Below, piece by piece: positions 30,546-38,749 of a stretch of DNA of 64,000 nt. Origin of the DNA: a virus; the IMG/VR virus record IMGVR_UViG_3300025122_000012, positions 1 to 64,000 of that record; one strand, written 5' to 3'. Numbering within the stretch: position 1 is the first letter of the stretch; the number at the start of each line of letters is the position of its first letter. The translations under genes were made by a program, and so were the position numbers. The notes beneath the pieces are model-generated. The model was given only the letters and a program-made list of their open reading frames with translations. It did not search any database and was not told the DNA's origin.

Positions 30546-31741
30546 AACTTGAGATCCTTAAGGTCGCCCAGATTCTTCCCGGCAGCAACGTTTACCTTAA
30601 AGATATCATACCGTGTTTTTTTGAAGGTGTCAAGCAAATTTAAAATTTCATATCGATCTTCTTCGGCCAAATCAATGTAGACCGCATCGTGAATTAAAAA
30701 GGAAATATAACTTTTTCTCCCCCTAAGTGCTTGATACACTTTATAGGCTTGCTCATGTACCATATCAATGGTTGTACTCTGAATTATATAATTCAAGGCG
30801 TGATGTTCGTCCACGTTTTCAATTATGCGACCATACTCTGTCTTAATCGTGCTACCGTCCCAGTATTTTTCTCGCACCACTTCCTTGTTGTACATCTCCT
30901 CTAGGGCCGCATGCGGACGGTCAGAATACAGCCACGCAAATGTCTTAGTCTTTGCTTTCTCGCGGCTTAAGTTGCCGCCAAAGACATTCTGGGCGTTCCA
31001 CGCGTGGATATCATTGGTGGGCTGGCTCTTGCCCGCCAAGGCTAACAGGGTCCGCAGTTCGGCGGCATTAAAATCTAACTCAAGAAGCCAATCATTATGA
31101 GGCCTGATGCATTGGCGAAATTCTTTGTTCATTGTAAGGATGGGAAAGGTGTGCGGCTGGGTTGCGAGGCGACCCGTGATGGTGCCCCACGGATTATAGT
31201 CGCACGTCGGGCGTACAGTTTGGAGCGTCTTTATAAAGTTTTTACCGCGGACCGAACCTAGAAGATGCTGAATGGGCCTCACATCAATATTCAGAGAGCG
31301 TTCTCGAATCGCGGTAAGCATCTCCAACAACTGATACATCTGTTTATAGTTCTCGGGGCGACGGATGGTGTTAAGAACATGTTGAGTAATACTATTCTTG
31401 GCGCTAAGAAACTGGAATAAGAAGTATTCGGGGACTACATCGTAAAAACAATTATGTTGTAGAGAAAGTTGCGCCTTTTCAAAAGCGCGAAGGCATGCAC
31501 GTACTCGTTGTTTGATAGCCTCCCACTCTTCTTGAAGATTTTCGGGGCACATCTCTGTGAGCGTGGCTCCGTTGCTATAGATGCGCGCGATCTCATACCC
31601 ATCGCCCGTTAGGTGAGATGAGTAGTCCCACGTTTTGCCAATACGAGGGAGCGGCGAACGAGGATTAATCATGTTGTTGGCAAAATATCCCACACAATCG
31701 GCGTTGCTATCCAGAACTTGAAAGAGGGGCGCTTCATCCAT
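30542..31741 (-). CDS. Family-A DNA polymerase, polymerase domain only
   Basis: 399 aa. Contains the polA core: TGRLATQP (189-196), motif A LELDFNAAELR with catalytic Asp223, motif B with the exact R-x3-K-x3-F-x3-Y spacing (Arg260, Lys264, Phe268, Tyr272) and motif C IHDAVYID with Asp352. The usual HDE of motif C is HDA, so the glutamate is replaced by alanine. No 3'-5' exonuclease motifs and no 5' exonuclease are present; the N-terminal 150 residues are helical. It cannot proofread. The main replicase is probably the DnaE-like protein; this one may fill gaps or do repair with the stand-alone exonuclease and RecA. Confidence 0.88.
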   Translation of the reverse strand: MDEAPLFQVLDSNADCVGYFANNMINPRSPLPRIGKTWDYSSHLTGDGYEIARIYSNGATLTEMCPENLQEEWEAIKQRVRACLRAFEKAQLSLQHNCFYDVVPEYFLFQFLSAKNSITQHVLNTIRRPENYKQMYQLLEMLTAIRERSLNIDVRPIQHLLGSVRGKNFIKTLQTVRPTCDYNPWGTITGRLATQPHTFPILTMNKEFRQCIRPHNDWLLELDFNAAELRTLLALAGKSQPTNDIHAWNAQNVFGGNLSREKAKTKTFAWLYSDRPHAALEEMYNKEVVREKYWDGSTIKTEYGRIIENVDEHHALNYIIQSTTIDMVHEQAYKVYQALRGRKSYISFLIHDAVYIDLAEEDRYEILNLLDTFKKTRYDIFKVNVAAGKNLGDLKDLKL

Positions 31742-31773
31742 CTACACTACTGTATCATTAGAGAGGGCGCCCG

Positions 31774-33105
31774 TCAAGAAGATTTTGTCTTTTTCTTCGG
31801 TAAGGAGCCTGCTATATGACTTTCGCGCATCAGAACGCTCACGGGCTTTCCGGCTAATAGGGGCAATGTAGAGGGATAAATATATTTTCTATATTCCTTA
31901 TTGATCTCCTTGGCGGCGCGCTGGTATGGTGTCATCACCGTGGGGGCCCGAAGGGTGTACAGTTCGTATGCGCGGTTGCGGATGCGCAGAAGGTCGATCT
32001 TTTTCACGGCGTGTTGAGATTCTACTTGTCTCAAGTCAATATAAAGATCGATCATTTCTTTAGGGTCGAGGCGCCCAGTCATTGCTTTTAGATTATACTG
32101 TTCACGGATATGGGTCGTATAGTCAAACCCTCCGTCTTTGCAAATTTTATGCTTCTGATAGAGCGGGGCAGATGTCGAAAGAAATCTATAGGCCCGCAAG
32201 AAAATAGCCAGCAGATCATCGAAGTCAGTAAGATAGGTTTGTTTATAAAACACTTTAAAAAAATTATCTTTTGTAACGGGATCATAAGTTATAGGATCCA
32301 AATACATTTGAATTTCCTCCATCGCCGCATCAGTAAAAAGGTCTGCCGTTAAAACCCACGGTCGATTCTTAGCTACGCGTAGCCCAAATTTTTTGGCCGC
32401 ATTATTATAAAACAGGAAATTAGGATCTTGAATCCACGCCTCATACTTTAGTTTATCGTCGGCAGGATCACTATCTGATAGGCTAATAGATAGGCCCGTT
32501 CCCATTAGCCCCATCCGATAAGATAAAACTAAATTTGTTTTAGTTACTGGAAAGAAGGCCGCCATTCTTTTTAAGAAACGACTGTAATAATAAATAAAGG
32601 TTTTAAAATTATCAATTGGTCGCGAGGATGGCGCCTTAAAGCTCGTTACAAAAGCCTCCGCGAGCATATCATGAAATCGAGTATAGCGTTGGCTCGGGTC
32701 TTCGTAGCCTCCTTTCGCCTGCGGAAACAAGATTTCTTTGTTGCCCGTCTTAGACACAGCCCCCACTAAATACGCCTCCGACATATGGTTAACGAATGCG
32801 CTAAAAGAATTTGTAACAAAAGCCAACGCAAAAAGGGGAAACGTTGCTTCCTGTACTTGAGTGAGGGCCGCTGCGGCCGGGATCACAGTATTCTGTTGAA
32901 CATCTACTTTTCCAAAGTACCCTTTTTGGTACCATGTGTCCAAGGGTGCGGGGATACCTTCTGAGCGGGTGGGGAATATACGATCCCGATAGAGGCTGCG
33001 CTGGAACGACGACGCAAAAGCGGTTAAGTTATTGCGGCCATCGGGGTTGCGCAGCTCGCGCTCGCTGAAAAAATAACCTTGGCTATCACTTATTTTAACT
33101 GTCAT
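31774..33105 (-). CDS. Putative virion structural protein
   Basis: ATG at 33105 follows the hub gene stop by 1 nt and is preferred to the in-frame start inside the hub gene; about 443 aa. The N-terminus resembles an oligomerisation arm (MTVKISDSQGYFFSERELRN). Rich in aromatic residues (FIYYYSRFLKRMAAFFPVTK), with a basic disordered tail (PKKKTKSS). No enzyme motif. Position at the end of the tail/baseplate cluster suggests a baseplate wedge or tail-associated protein; I do not recognise the family. Confidence 0.6.
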   Translation of the reverse strand: MTVKISDSQGYFFSERELRNPDGRNNLTAFASSFQRSLYRDRIFPTRSEGIPAPLDTWYQKGYFGKVDVQQNTVIPAAAALTQVQEATFPLFALAFVTNSFSAFVNHMSEAYLVGAVSKTGNKEILFPQAKGGYEDPSQRYTRFHDMLAEAFVTSFKAPSSRPIDNFKTFIYYYSRFLKRMAAFFPVTKTNLVLSYRMGLMGTGLSISLSDSDPADDKLKYEAWIQDPNFLFYNNAAKKFGLRVAKNRPWVLTADLFTDAAMEEIQMYLDPITYDPVTKDNFFKVFYKQTYLTDFDDLLAIFLRAYRFLSTSAPLYQKHKICKDGGFDYTTHIREQYNLKAMTGRLDPKEMIDLYIDLRQVESQHAVKKIDLLRIRNRAYELYTLRAPTVMTPYQRAAKEINKEYRKYIYPSTLPLLAGKPVSVLMRESHIAGSLPKKKTKSS

Positions 33106-33106
33106 T

Positions 33107-36100
33107 CTAGAACCCGCCGAGTAGGCGCGCTTCTTCGGGAGGCGCTTCGGCCATCGCAATCGCTTTCTCTTGGGAGATATCGCTCGATTGTACGAACCCC
33201 ATGAAGAGACGAATTTCATCTTGGGTGTACCCATTCGCTGCCATCTCTGCGGCAAGATCCCGCGAATCCTCTCCCGTTCCTACGATTAAGGTTAGATCAT
33301 CTATGTCGGTGCTAAACTTTTCAGGCGCTGGGGCTAGAATAGCATCTGTTTCTGGGGCCGTAGCAGGCACCAGGCTTTGCTTTTTCTCTATCTCTTCTGC
33401 AGCGTGCTCTTCGGCCGGGTTAAGGTTGAGAGGCTCAATAGTCTCCCCTAGTAGCTCTGCGGCAGTGAAGCTTTCTATCTTAACCACCTTCTCGTTGAAG
33501 TTCGTATCGAAGGGAACCATTTGTTGGATCGCCTTAACTGATGTAGTATAGCCCTCGGGACCTAATTGATGATTCACACCTGTGACCAAGAAATAGCCCC
33601 CCAAACCAATCAGGCGCGCGATGTTGGGAATGCCCCCAATGGCTTTAGCAGATCCGGCGCCGATTGCAATAGGATCAATGTAAACAAACGTACCGTTCTT
33701 ATGAAAGTTGTTTCCTATCATATTCATATTTACGCTATATAGTTCTTTTAACTGCTGGGCGCCGAGAGAACCGTCCTTGTCAATCCGGGCCTCGCGATAG
33801 CCGGGCATATCCTCTCGGTTAAATACAATCTCCTTGGCCAAACCACAGCGGCCGCCCAAGAAATAATGGTAAATACCTTCTTTAAGATCAGACATACGAT
33901 CGCCGGTGTCGGGTCGCGAATCCACGCTATATAAAACGGTGGTGGGTATGAGTGTGTTAACACTCTGGGCGTGAAGGCTGAACTGATCCAACTTTCTGGC
34001 GGCGATATGGGCTGCGGCGAGGCCCTCTTCGCCATCAAGGGGAATATTATTCTTCCCTTTAAAACTTTTGTTTAACCTAAAGTTGGCAGTGTCAAAACGC
34101 AAATTAAAGCTAAGGTCTTCAAAGCACGCCTCATTAAATGCCGTTCCAAGCAGCCCTGCACATACGTCTTTAATAAAGTTCAACAAAAAATAAGAGTCCT
34201 TTTTTTTGCGAATCACTGTGTCTAAGAACCATTCATTAAACTTGTCAAGAGAAATGGGAATACTTCCAATGTCCATATGAGTGGTGATCCCGGCTAATTT
34301 TTTGAAACGGAGGGGGTCAATATCGCGCAGTCTCTTAAGTGCTGTTTCGCTTTTGCCGGGGCACTCGTAAGTGACTTGCTTGATTTGATAGGCCGCAAGA
34401 GGGTCTATTAACTCAATCCTCCCCAATACCATTTGCATTTGAGCGGCGTCAGCGCCGTTTTCTTGGACAAGGTGTTGTAACTGAATATCAAAGACCGCAT
34501 CAAATAAGTCGCCCAAATACATATAAGGAATAAGAACATTGTCTTGACCGCCTGTCGCAAAAATACCCACATTGTCTGCCATTTCCTTGAGTTCGGCGCT
34601 TCGGGTATCTGTATCTTCCTCCTTCGGAGGGGTTGTTTCGTCCTTTGAGACCTCTGTAACTACCGTGGTCACCTCTTCGGTCGAAGCCACCTCCGCAGCT
34701 GGGACCGGCTCGGGGCTCAAAGTCATCTGTGATCTTTTCTTAGCCTCTTCGGCGCGCATGGCAGGAGTCATCTTACCAAGTGGATTGAGTAGTTGCTCCG
34801 ACGGTATCCTAATACCATAAATCTGATCGCGATCATACAGAGATTGTAAAAATTTATTATACTTACGCAAGCGATCCAACTTCATCAAAGAAATAACCTT
34901 TTGCTGCTTCTCTCGAATCTTGTCATCGAAGGTCGGATCCCCCTTCCCTTGTCGTTGTTTCTTTTCGAGAGCCGCTATTTCCTCTTCTAGCTTTTTTACG
35001 TCCTCGGAATTTAATTCTTTAGCAATAAAGATATCAGCACTCGGTGATCTCATTATACCAGATAACGATGCCTGATAATCAATCGATAGTTCAATGGTGC
35101 CATTCTGTTCAAAGCGCAGCTCGTGACTAACAATCTGCAGATGAAGGGCTATTCGGCTTTCATCGATCGCCTTTTGTACCATTGAGATTTTTATTTGATC
35201 CTGATCAAGAATATCTAGCTGGCCAAAATCAGGAGGCGTGCTCCACCCCACCAATGCCTTAATACGATAGGCGGCGCCTTCATATACCTGTGCATCAATA
35301 TTACAAGGAGGGCTTAGATCAGGTTCGTCATCAAGTTTAGCTCCGATTTTCCCCTCTTCCTCTTGGGCTTCTCGTTCGGCCTGCGTAACCGTAGTGCCGG
35401 AGCCAATTATTAAATCAAGGTATCCGGGTTGATCCGGAATACCTCCCTGGTAGCCGCCGGCGGCATTTTTGTTAAATCTAAAAAGATCAAATACGCTTTG
35501 AAAATGGAGAACCAAATTAGCTGAGATGATGTTATCCACTTCCGCGGGCTGTACACCATCCAAACTCCATGTAAACGACTTAATCCCCGCGCCCCCGATA
35601 CGTCCATATTTCCCCTTTGTTATTTGAGAAACATCGTTAGGGTCTATAAAGTTAGAAAAAGGAATACGTAACTCTTGATAAGGAACGTATTGATCACTTC
35701 CAGGACGGATCGGTTTATAATCCACCCGGAACAATTCAATGTGGGGAACCAATAGGGCCCACACATCGGGACACAATGCTTGGAGCGCTAAAATTTTATC
35801 ATCGTTAAAGAGGCCCTGGCCGTGATTGATCTTAGATATAATATTGCCAGGCTGGGCCATCCCCATTTTTCCAATGTGAGTGTAAGAATCCCCAGCATGC
35901 GCAACTGCTAGCTTTCTAAGATGCTCAAGGAGATAGCATTGAACATCCACCGCGTATACTTCGCCCTCACGTAATGCTCTTTTATCTTGGGGTGCTAAGG
36001 GCTCTGGAACAGGGGGGGTGGAGGTGCCAGTGCGTGAGGGGCGGCCGCCGAGGTCTGGGCCTCCCTTGCCGGGAACTCCCTCGTCGCCTTTCATCACCTC

Positions 36101-37597
36101 GCGAACAGCATTCACGAAGGCCGGGTTTTGGAGCGATGCACCGAAGGCCAATATGGTGCGTTGCCATTCCCAGAACAACGAAAGATAATCAATATACAAA
36201 TACTGAGGCTGCGGGCGCCCTCCCCACTGGTTATCTTCCGCCGCCTTATAGCCCATAAGCACTAGGTTTCCCGCGCCCCACCGGGTGAGGCCGTGGTGCT
36301 TGCCGTAGTGGCCGTAAGAAGTTATAGCCATGTAGGTAGGGAAGCCACCAGAGTGCCCACCACCTTTGTTGAACTTTGACTTTAGACGATCATAGTATAT
36401 AAAATTATTAGCGCCGTTCATGACCTGACGTGCATAAGAGGGAATATTGGGACCTACACTGCCCCCCTGGAGGCCTTTTTCATCAGTATTAATGGGGGTG
36501 CAGCCCCACTTATAACCCTGATCCTTGATATTCTTTTGGGTCAGTTTCCCGCCCAGATTAAATTGTTTGCCGTCCCAGCTCTTGTCCCAGCCGTAATCAA
36601 TTATTTCCTTCTCCGTGACGGTCTTGTAGGGGCCGCTCATAAATGCCGCAATCAGAGGGGCTGTATTCTTGTTCTTGTGTTTTATGATTTTCCAGCCAGC
36701 CGCATTCATCTTCGTTGGATCTTCCGGGCCGTCCAGGGCGTCTGCGGTAAATTTAGAGCCGTAGCTCGAGTTGCCAAACATACTATTCATTACAAGGTTA
36801 AAGCGTACATAGTCATTAATGGTATCATTGTTATGCTTCCCGGTCTTGGTAACCCACCCCAGACTCTTGGTAGGGTCGACGCCGCCCTGTTTCACAAAAA
36901 ACTTCTGTTGGCTTGAGCAAATCCAAACTCCCTCATTCTTGGATGTCCGCATATCCGGAAACCAGGACGTCATATCGCCGCTCACAAGCTCCCGACAAAC
37001 CTCAGCAATTTCAGACTTCGCTAATTTTTTATAATCATACTGGCGGCTCTGCCAGTACTTAATATTCCCGCCGTAGCCTTGGTCGTCTCTGATAACATCT
37101 TTGTAGCTGGAGTGGCTTTGATTGGAGCCCGGGCCACCCTGATAATCCATAAATGCATCTCGTATGTTAAGGATTTTCTCGCTGCCGCGGCCATCGGATC
37201 CGGTCTTGAAAATTCCGTGCTTAGGATAGGGAGGGTCGACATCGATCGTGTCGCCCATGCCGTCGACCGAGCTTGATCTGTCGCCCATAAGGGGGTTCCA
37301 GGAATAGCGCCCCTCGTTCAGCGCCATCCCGATCAGCAGCTGCTGGGAGGTTCCGTCGCCCTTCCAATCATTGGTGGTCGAATCCTTCTGGGGATTCTGC
37401 CTTTCACTATTTTTATAGCCGTTGTAACGGAAATCTCCGTGTGAAAAATAGTACTGAGCTGCATACCGGCCGCAGGCTGGCAAGAACCGCTCGAACCACC
37501 ACTTCGCCCACTTCTTGCTTTTGTTACCAATGAGGCCTGTACTAATCCAACCTAATGCATCATCTGGGTCAAAGCCGGGAGGCTGGTCACTACTCAT
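33107..37597 (-). CDS. Very large baseplate hub-like protein
   Basis: 1496 aa, far larger than T4 gp27 (391). The N-terminal third is Gly/Ser/Asn/Lys rich with repeated Trp/Tyr (YYFSHGDFRYNGYK; LLIGMALNEGRYSWNPLMGD), without a clear fold. The middle has ELRIPFSNFIDPNDVS, then GAGIKSFTWSLDGVQPAEVDNIISANLVLHFQSVF, hub-like beta domains. A Lys/Glu-rich coiled coil follows (VKKLEEEIAALEKKQRQ). The C-terminal region ends with GGYFLVTGVNHQLGPEGYTTSVKAIQ, a gp27/gpD-type closing motif. It should form the centre of the baseplate around the spike. The reason for the large size is unknown; a lysozyme-like N-terminus was looked for and not confirmed. Confidence 0.75.
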   Translation of the reverse strand: MSSDQPPGFDPDDALGWISTGLIGNKSKKWAKWWFERFLPACGRYAAQYYFSHGDFRYNGYKNSERQNPQKDSTTNDWKGDGTSQQLLIGMALNEGRYSWNPLMGDRSSSVDGMGDTIDVDPPYPKHGIFKTGSDGRGSEKILNIRDAFMDYQGGPGSNQSHSSYKDVIRDDQGYGGNIKYWQSRQYDYKKLAKSEIAEVCRELVSGDMTSWFPDMRTSKNEGVWICSSQQKFFVKQGGVDPTKSLGWVTKTGKHNNDTINDYVRFNLVMNSMFGNSSYGSKFTADALDGPEDPTKMNAAGWKIIKHKNKNTAPLIAAFMSGPYKTVTEKEIIDYGWDKSWDGKQFNLGGKLTQKNIKDQGYKWGCTPINTDEKGLQGGSVGPNIPSYARQVMNGANNFIYYDRLKSKFNKGGGHSGGFPTYMAITSYGHYGKHHGLTRWGAGNLVLMGYKAAEDNQWGGRPQPQYLYIDYLSLFWEWQRTILAFGASLQNPAFVNAVREVMKGDEGVPGKGGPDLGGRPSRTGTSTPPVPEPLAPQDKRALREGEVYAVDVQCYLLEHLRKLAVAHAGDSYTHIGKMGMAQPGNIISKINHGQGLFNDDKILALQALCPDVWALLVPHIELFRVDYKPIRPGSDQYVPYQELRIPFSNFIDPNDVSQITKGKYGRIGGAGIKSFTWSLDGVQPAEVDNIISANLVLHFQSVFDLFRFNKNAAGGYQGGIPDQPGYLDLIIGSGTTVTQAEREAQEEEGKIGAKLDDEPDLSPPCNIDAQVYEGAAYRIKALVGWSTPPDFGQLDILDQDQIKISMVQKAIDESRIALHLQIVSHELRFEQNGTIELSIDYQASLSGIMRSPSADIFIAKELNSEDVKKLEEEIAALEKKQRQGKGDPTFDDKIREKQQKVISLMKLDRLRKYNKFLQSLYDRDQIYGIRIPSEQLLNPLGKMTPAMRAEEAKKRSQMTLSPEPVPAAEVASTEEVTTVVTEVSKDETTPPKEEDTDTRSAELKEMADNVGIFATGGQDNVLIPYMYLGDLFDAVFDIQLQHLVQENGADAAQMQMVLGRIELIDPLAAYQIKQVTYECPGKSETALKRLRDIDPLRFKKLAGITTHMDIGSIPISLDKFNEWFLDTVIRKKKDSYFLLNFIKDVCAGLLGTAFNEACFEDLSFNLRFDTANFRLNKSFKGKNNIPLDGEEGLAAAHIAARKLDQFSLHAQSVNTLIPTTVLYSVDSRPDTGDRMSDLKEGIYHYFLGGRCGLAKEIVFNREDMPGYREARIDKDGSLGAQQLKELYSVNMNMIGNNFHKNGTFVYIDPIAIGAGSAKAIGGIPNIARLIGLGGYFLVTGVNHQLGPEGYTTSVKAIQQMVPFDTNFNEKVVKIESFTAAELLGETIEPLNLNPAEEHAAEEIEKKQSLVPATAPETDAILAPAPEKFSTDIDDLTLIVGTGEDSRDLAAEMAANGYTQDEIRLFMGFVQSSDISQEKAIAMAEAPPEEARLLGGF

Positions 37598-37600
37598 AAT

Positions 37601-37939
37601 TTACCTTAGGTAAAATCCCAACACTATGGACAAGGGCAAAGGAATATAAATTACATCCCCAGCGCTTAAGTCCGATTCAGTGGGGCGCTTGTTGTACTGG
37701 GCGATCACCCACCAATATTCAGGAGCACTGTAGTACCTCGCTGCCAATTTATAGAATCTATCCCCGACTCTCCACACATGCTGAACGCGAGTAAGCTCCC
37801 GCAGCTGTGCTATGGTGGGGTACTTCATATTCGGGGTGCCATATTGACGAATAAATTTAACATCACGACGCTCAAGAAGATTATCATACATCTCGTTGTC
37901 GTTTTTATATACCTTGCGATCGTCGTATCTGTTGCTCAT
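37601..37939 (-). CDS. LysM-containing baseplate wedge protein (T4 gp53-like)
   Basis: 112 aa. HVWRVGDRFYKLAARYYSAPEYWWVIAQYNKRPTESDLSAGDVIYIPLPL is a degenerate LysM, as in gp53 and related baseplate proteins that bind the baseplate periphery. The N-terminus (MSNRYDDRKVYKNDNEMYDNLLERR) is polar and helical. It overlaps the next gene by 4 nt (ATGA) and ends 3 nt before the hub gene, a typical baseplate cluster position. Confidence 0.8.
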   Translation of the reverse strand: MSNRYDDRKVYKNDNEMYDNLLERRDVKFIRQYGTPNMKYPTIAQLRELTRVQHVWRVGDRFYKLAARYYSAPEYWWVIAQYNKRPTESDLSAGDVIYIPLPLSIVLGFYLR

Positions 37940-38739
37940 TTCTCTTCGACCTCCTGGACTGCAGCCGCCTCCTGGTCGGCGTTGGCGCCCTTCCCGGTGG
38001 GGTCAGGGTTAACCTGCACCGGCGCTGGGGCGGCGAAGCCGTCAGCGGGGGCAAAGCGATTGGTGCCACCATGGGGAAAATTATCGAGATTGGCGGTGGT
38101 GCTCTCAGCACGCTGGGCCGCGTTCTCGCTCGACTTTCCAAAATAATATGTATTCTCTCCCCCTTCAACCCACCCTGTCATATGAGTATGCAGCACCGTA
38201 AAGCTTAAATTAAGGCTTATAAGCTGATAATAGATCGAGCCCACGTCGCCACCGCCTTTATAAAAACCCGAGTCCTTACTATTGGGTTCGGCGCCCCCAA
38301 AAAACTGGCCGCTGTTGATATCCGGCGCATAATCTACGCCCTCCAAATACCCCACAAGGCCCCCCTGGTCGAGGTTGCTCTGCAACTCATTGGCCCATTG
38401 AAGCTTCAAGAGGGGGGCAGCCGAAATAATCTGTTCGTCGGCCCTCTCCCTATTATCATAAACGGGATATAAAAACTGAATTAGTCTGTTGATCTTGCGA
38501 TCATTTGTGTAAGCCTCTTCCTGGCTGGCGGCCACTATATCAAAAGTTAAATTAATTTTTCGGGTGGTACTTTGAAAAGTAGTGAGAGGGTCCATTCGTC
38601 CGTAAACCGGCACATCATTCCAGGTTGACATAAACGAGTCGCTGAAGCCCGTGACCCATCCGGGAAAGGTGACGTCGTGCCCCGTAGCAATATGCTCAAA
38701 GCGAATATTATAATTTCTTTCTAGTCCCGGTACCAACAT
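37936..38739 (-). CDS. Baseplate/tail-tube-associated structural protein
   Basis: 267 aa with AGGAGG before the ATG. Beta-rich N-terminus (YNIRFEHIATGHDVTFPGWVTGFSDSFM; VPVYGRMDPLTTFQSTTRKINLTFDIV) and helix (NDRKINRLIQFLYPVYDN), then LLKLQWANEL, LNLSFTVLHTHMTGWV. The tail-tube-like beta pattern and the P-V-Y-G-R-x-D-P...Q motif recall T4 gp48/gp54-class tube initiators. The C-terminal 60 residues are disordered and acidic. Assignment rests on neighbours: tape measure upstream, LysM protein downstream. Confidence 0.7.
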   Translation of the reverse strand: MLVPGLERNYNIRFEHIATGHDVTFPGWVTGFSDSFMSTWNDVPVYGRMDPLTTFQSTTRKINLTFDIVAASQEEAYTNDRKINRLIQFLYPVYDNRERADEQIISAAPLLKLQWANELQSNLDQGGLVGYLEGVDYAPDINSGQFFGGAEPNSKDSGFYKGGGDVGSIYYQLISLNLSFTVLHTHMTGWVEGGENTYYFGKSSENAAQRAESTTANLDNFPHGGTNRFAPADGFAAPAPVQVNPDPTGKGANADQEAAAVQEVEEK

Positions 38740-38749
38740 TTATACCTCC

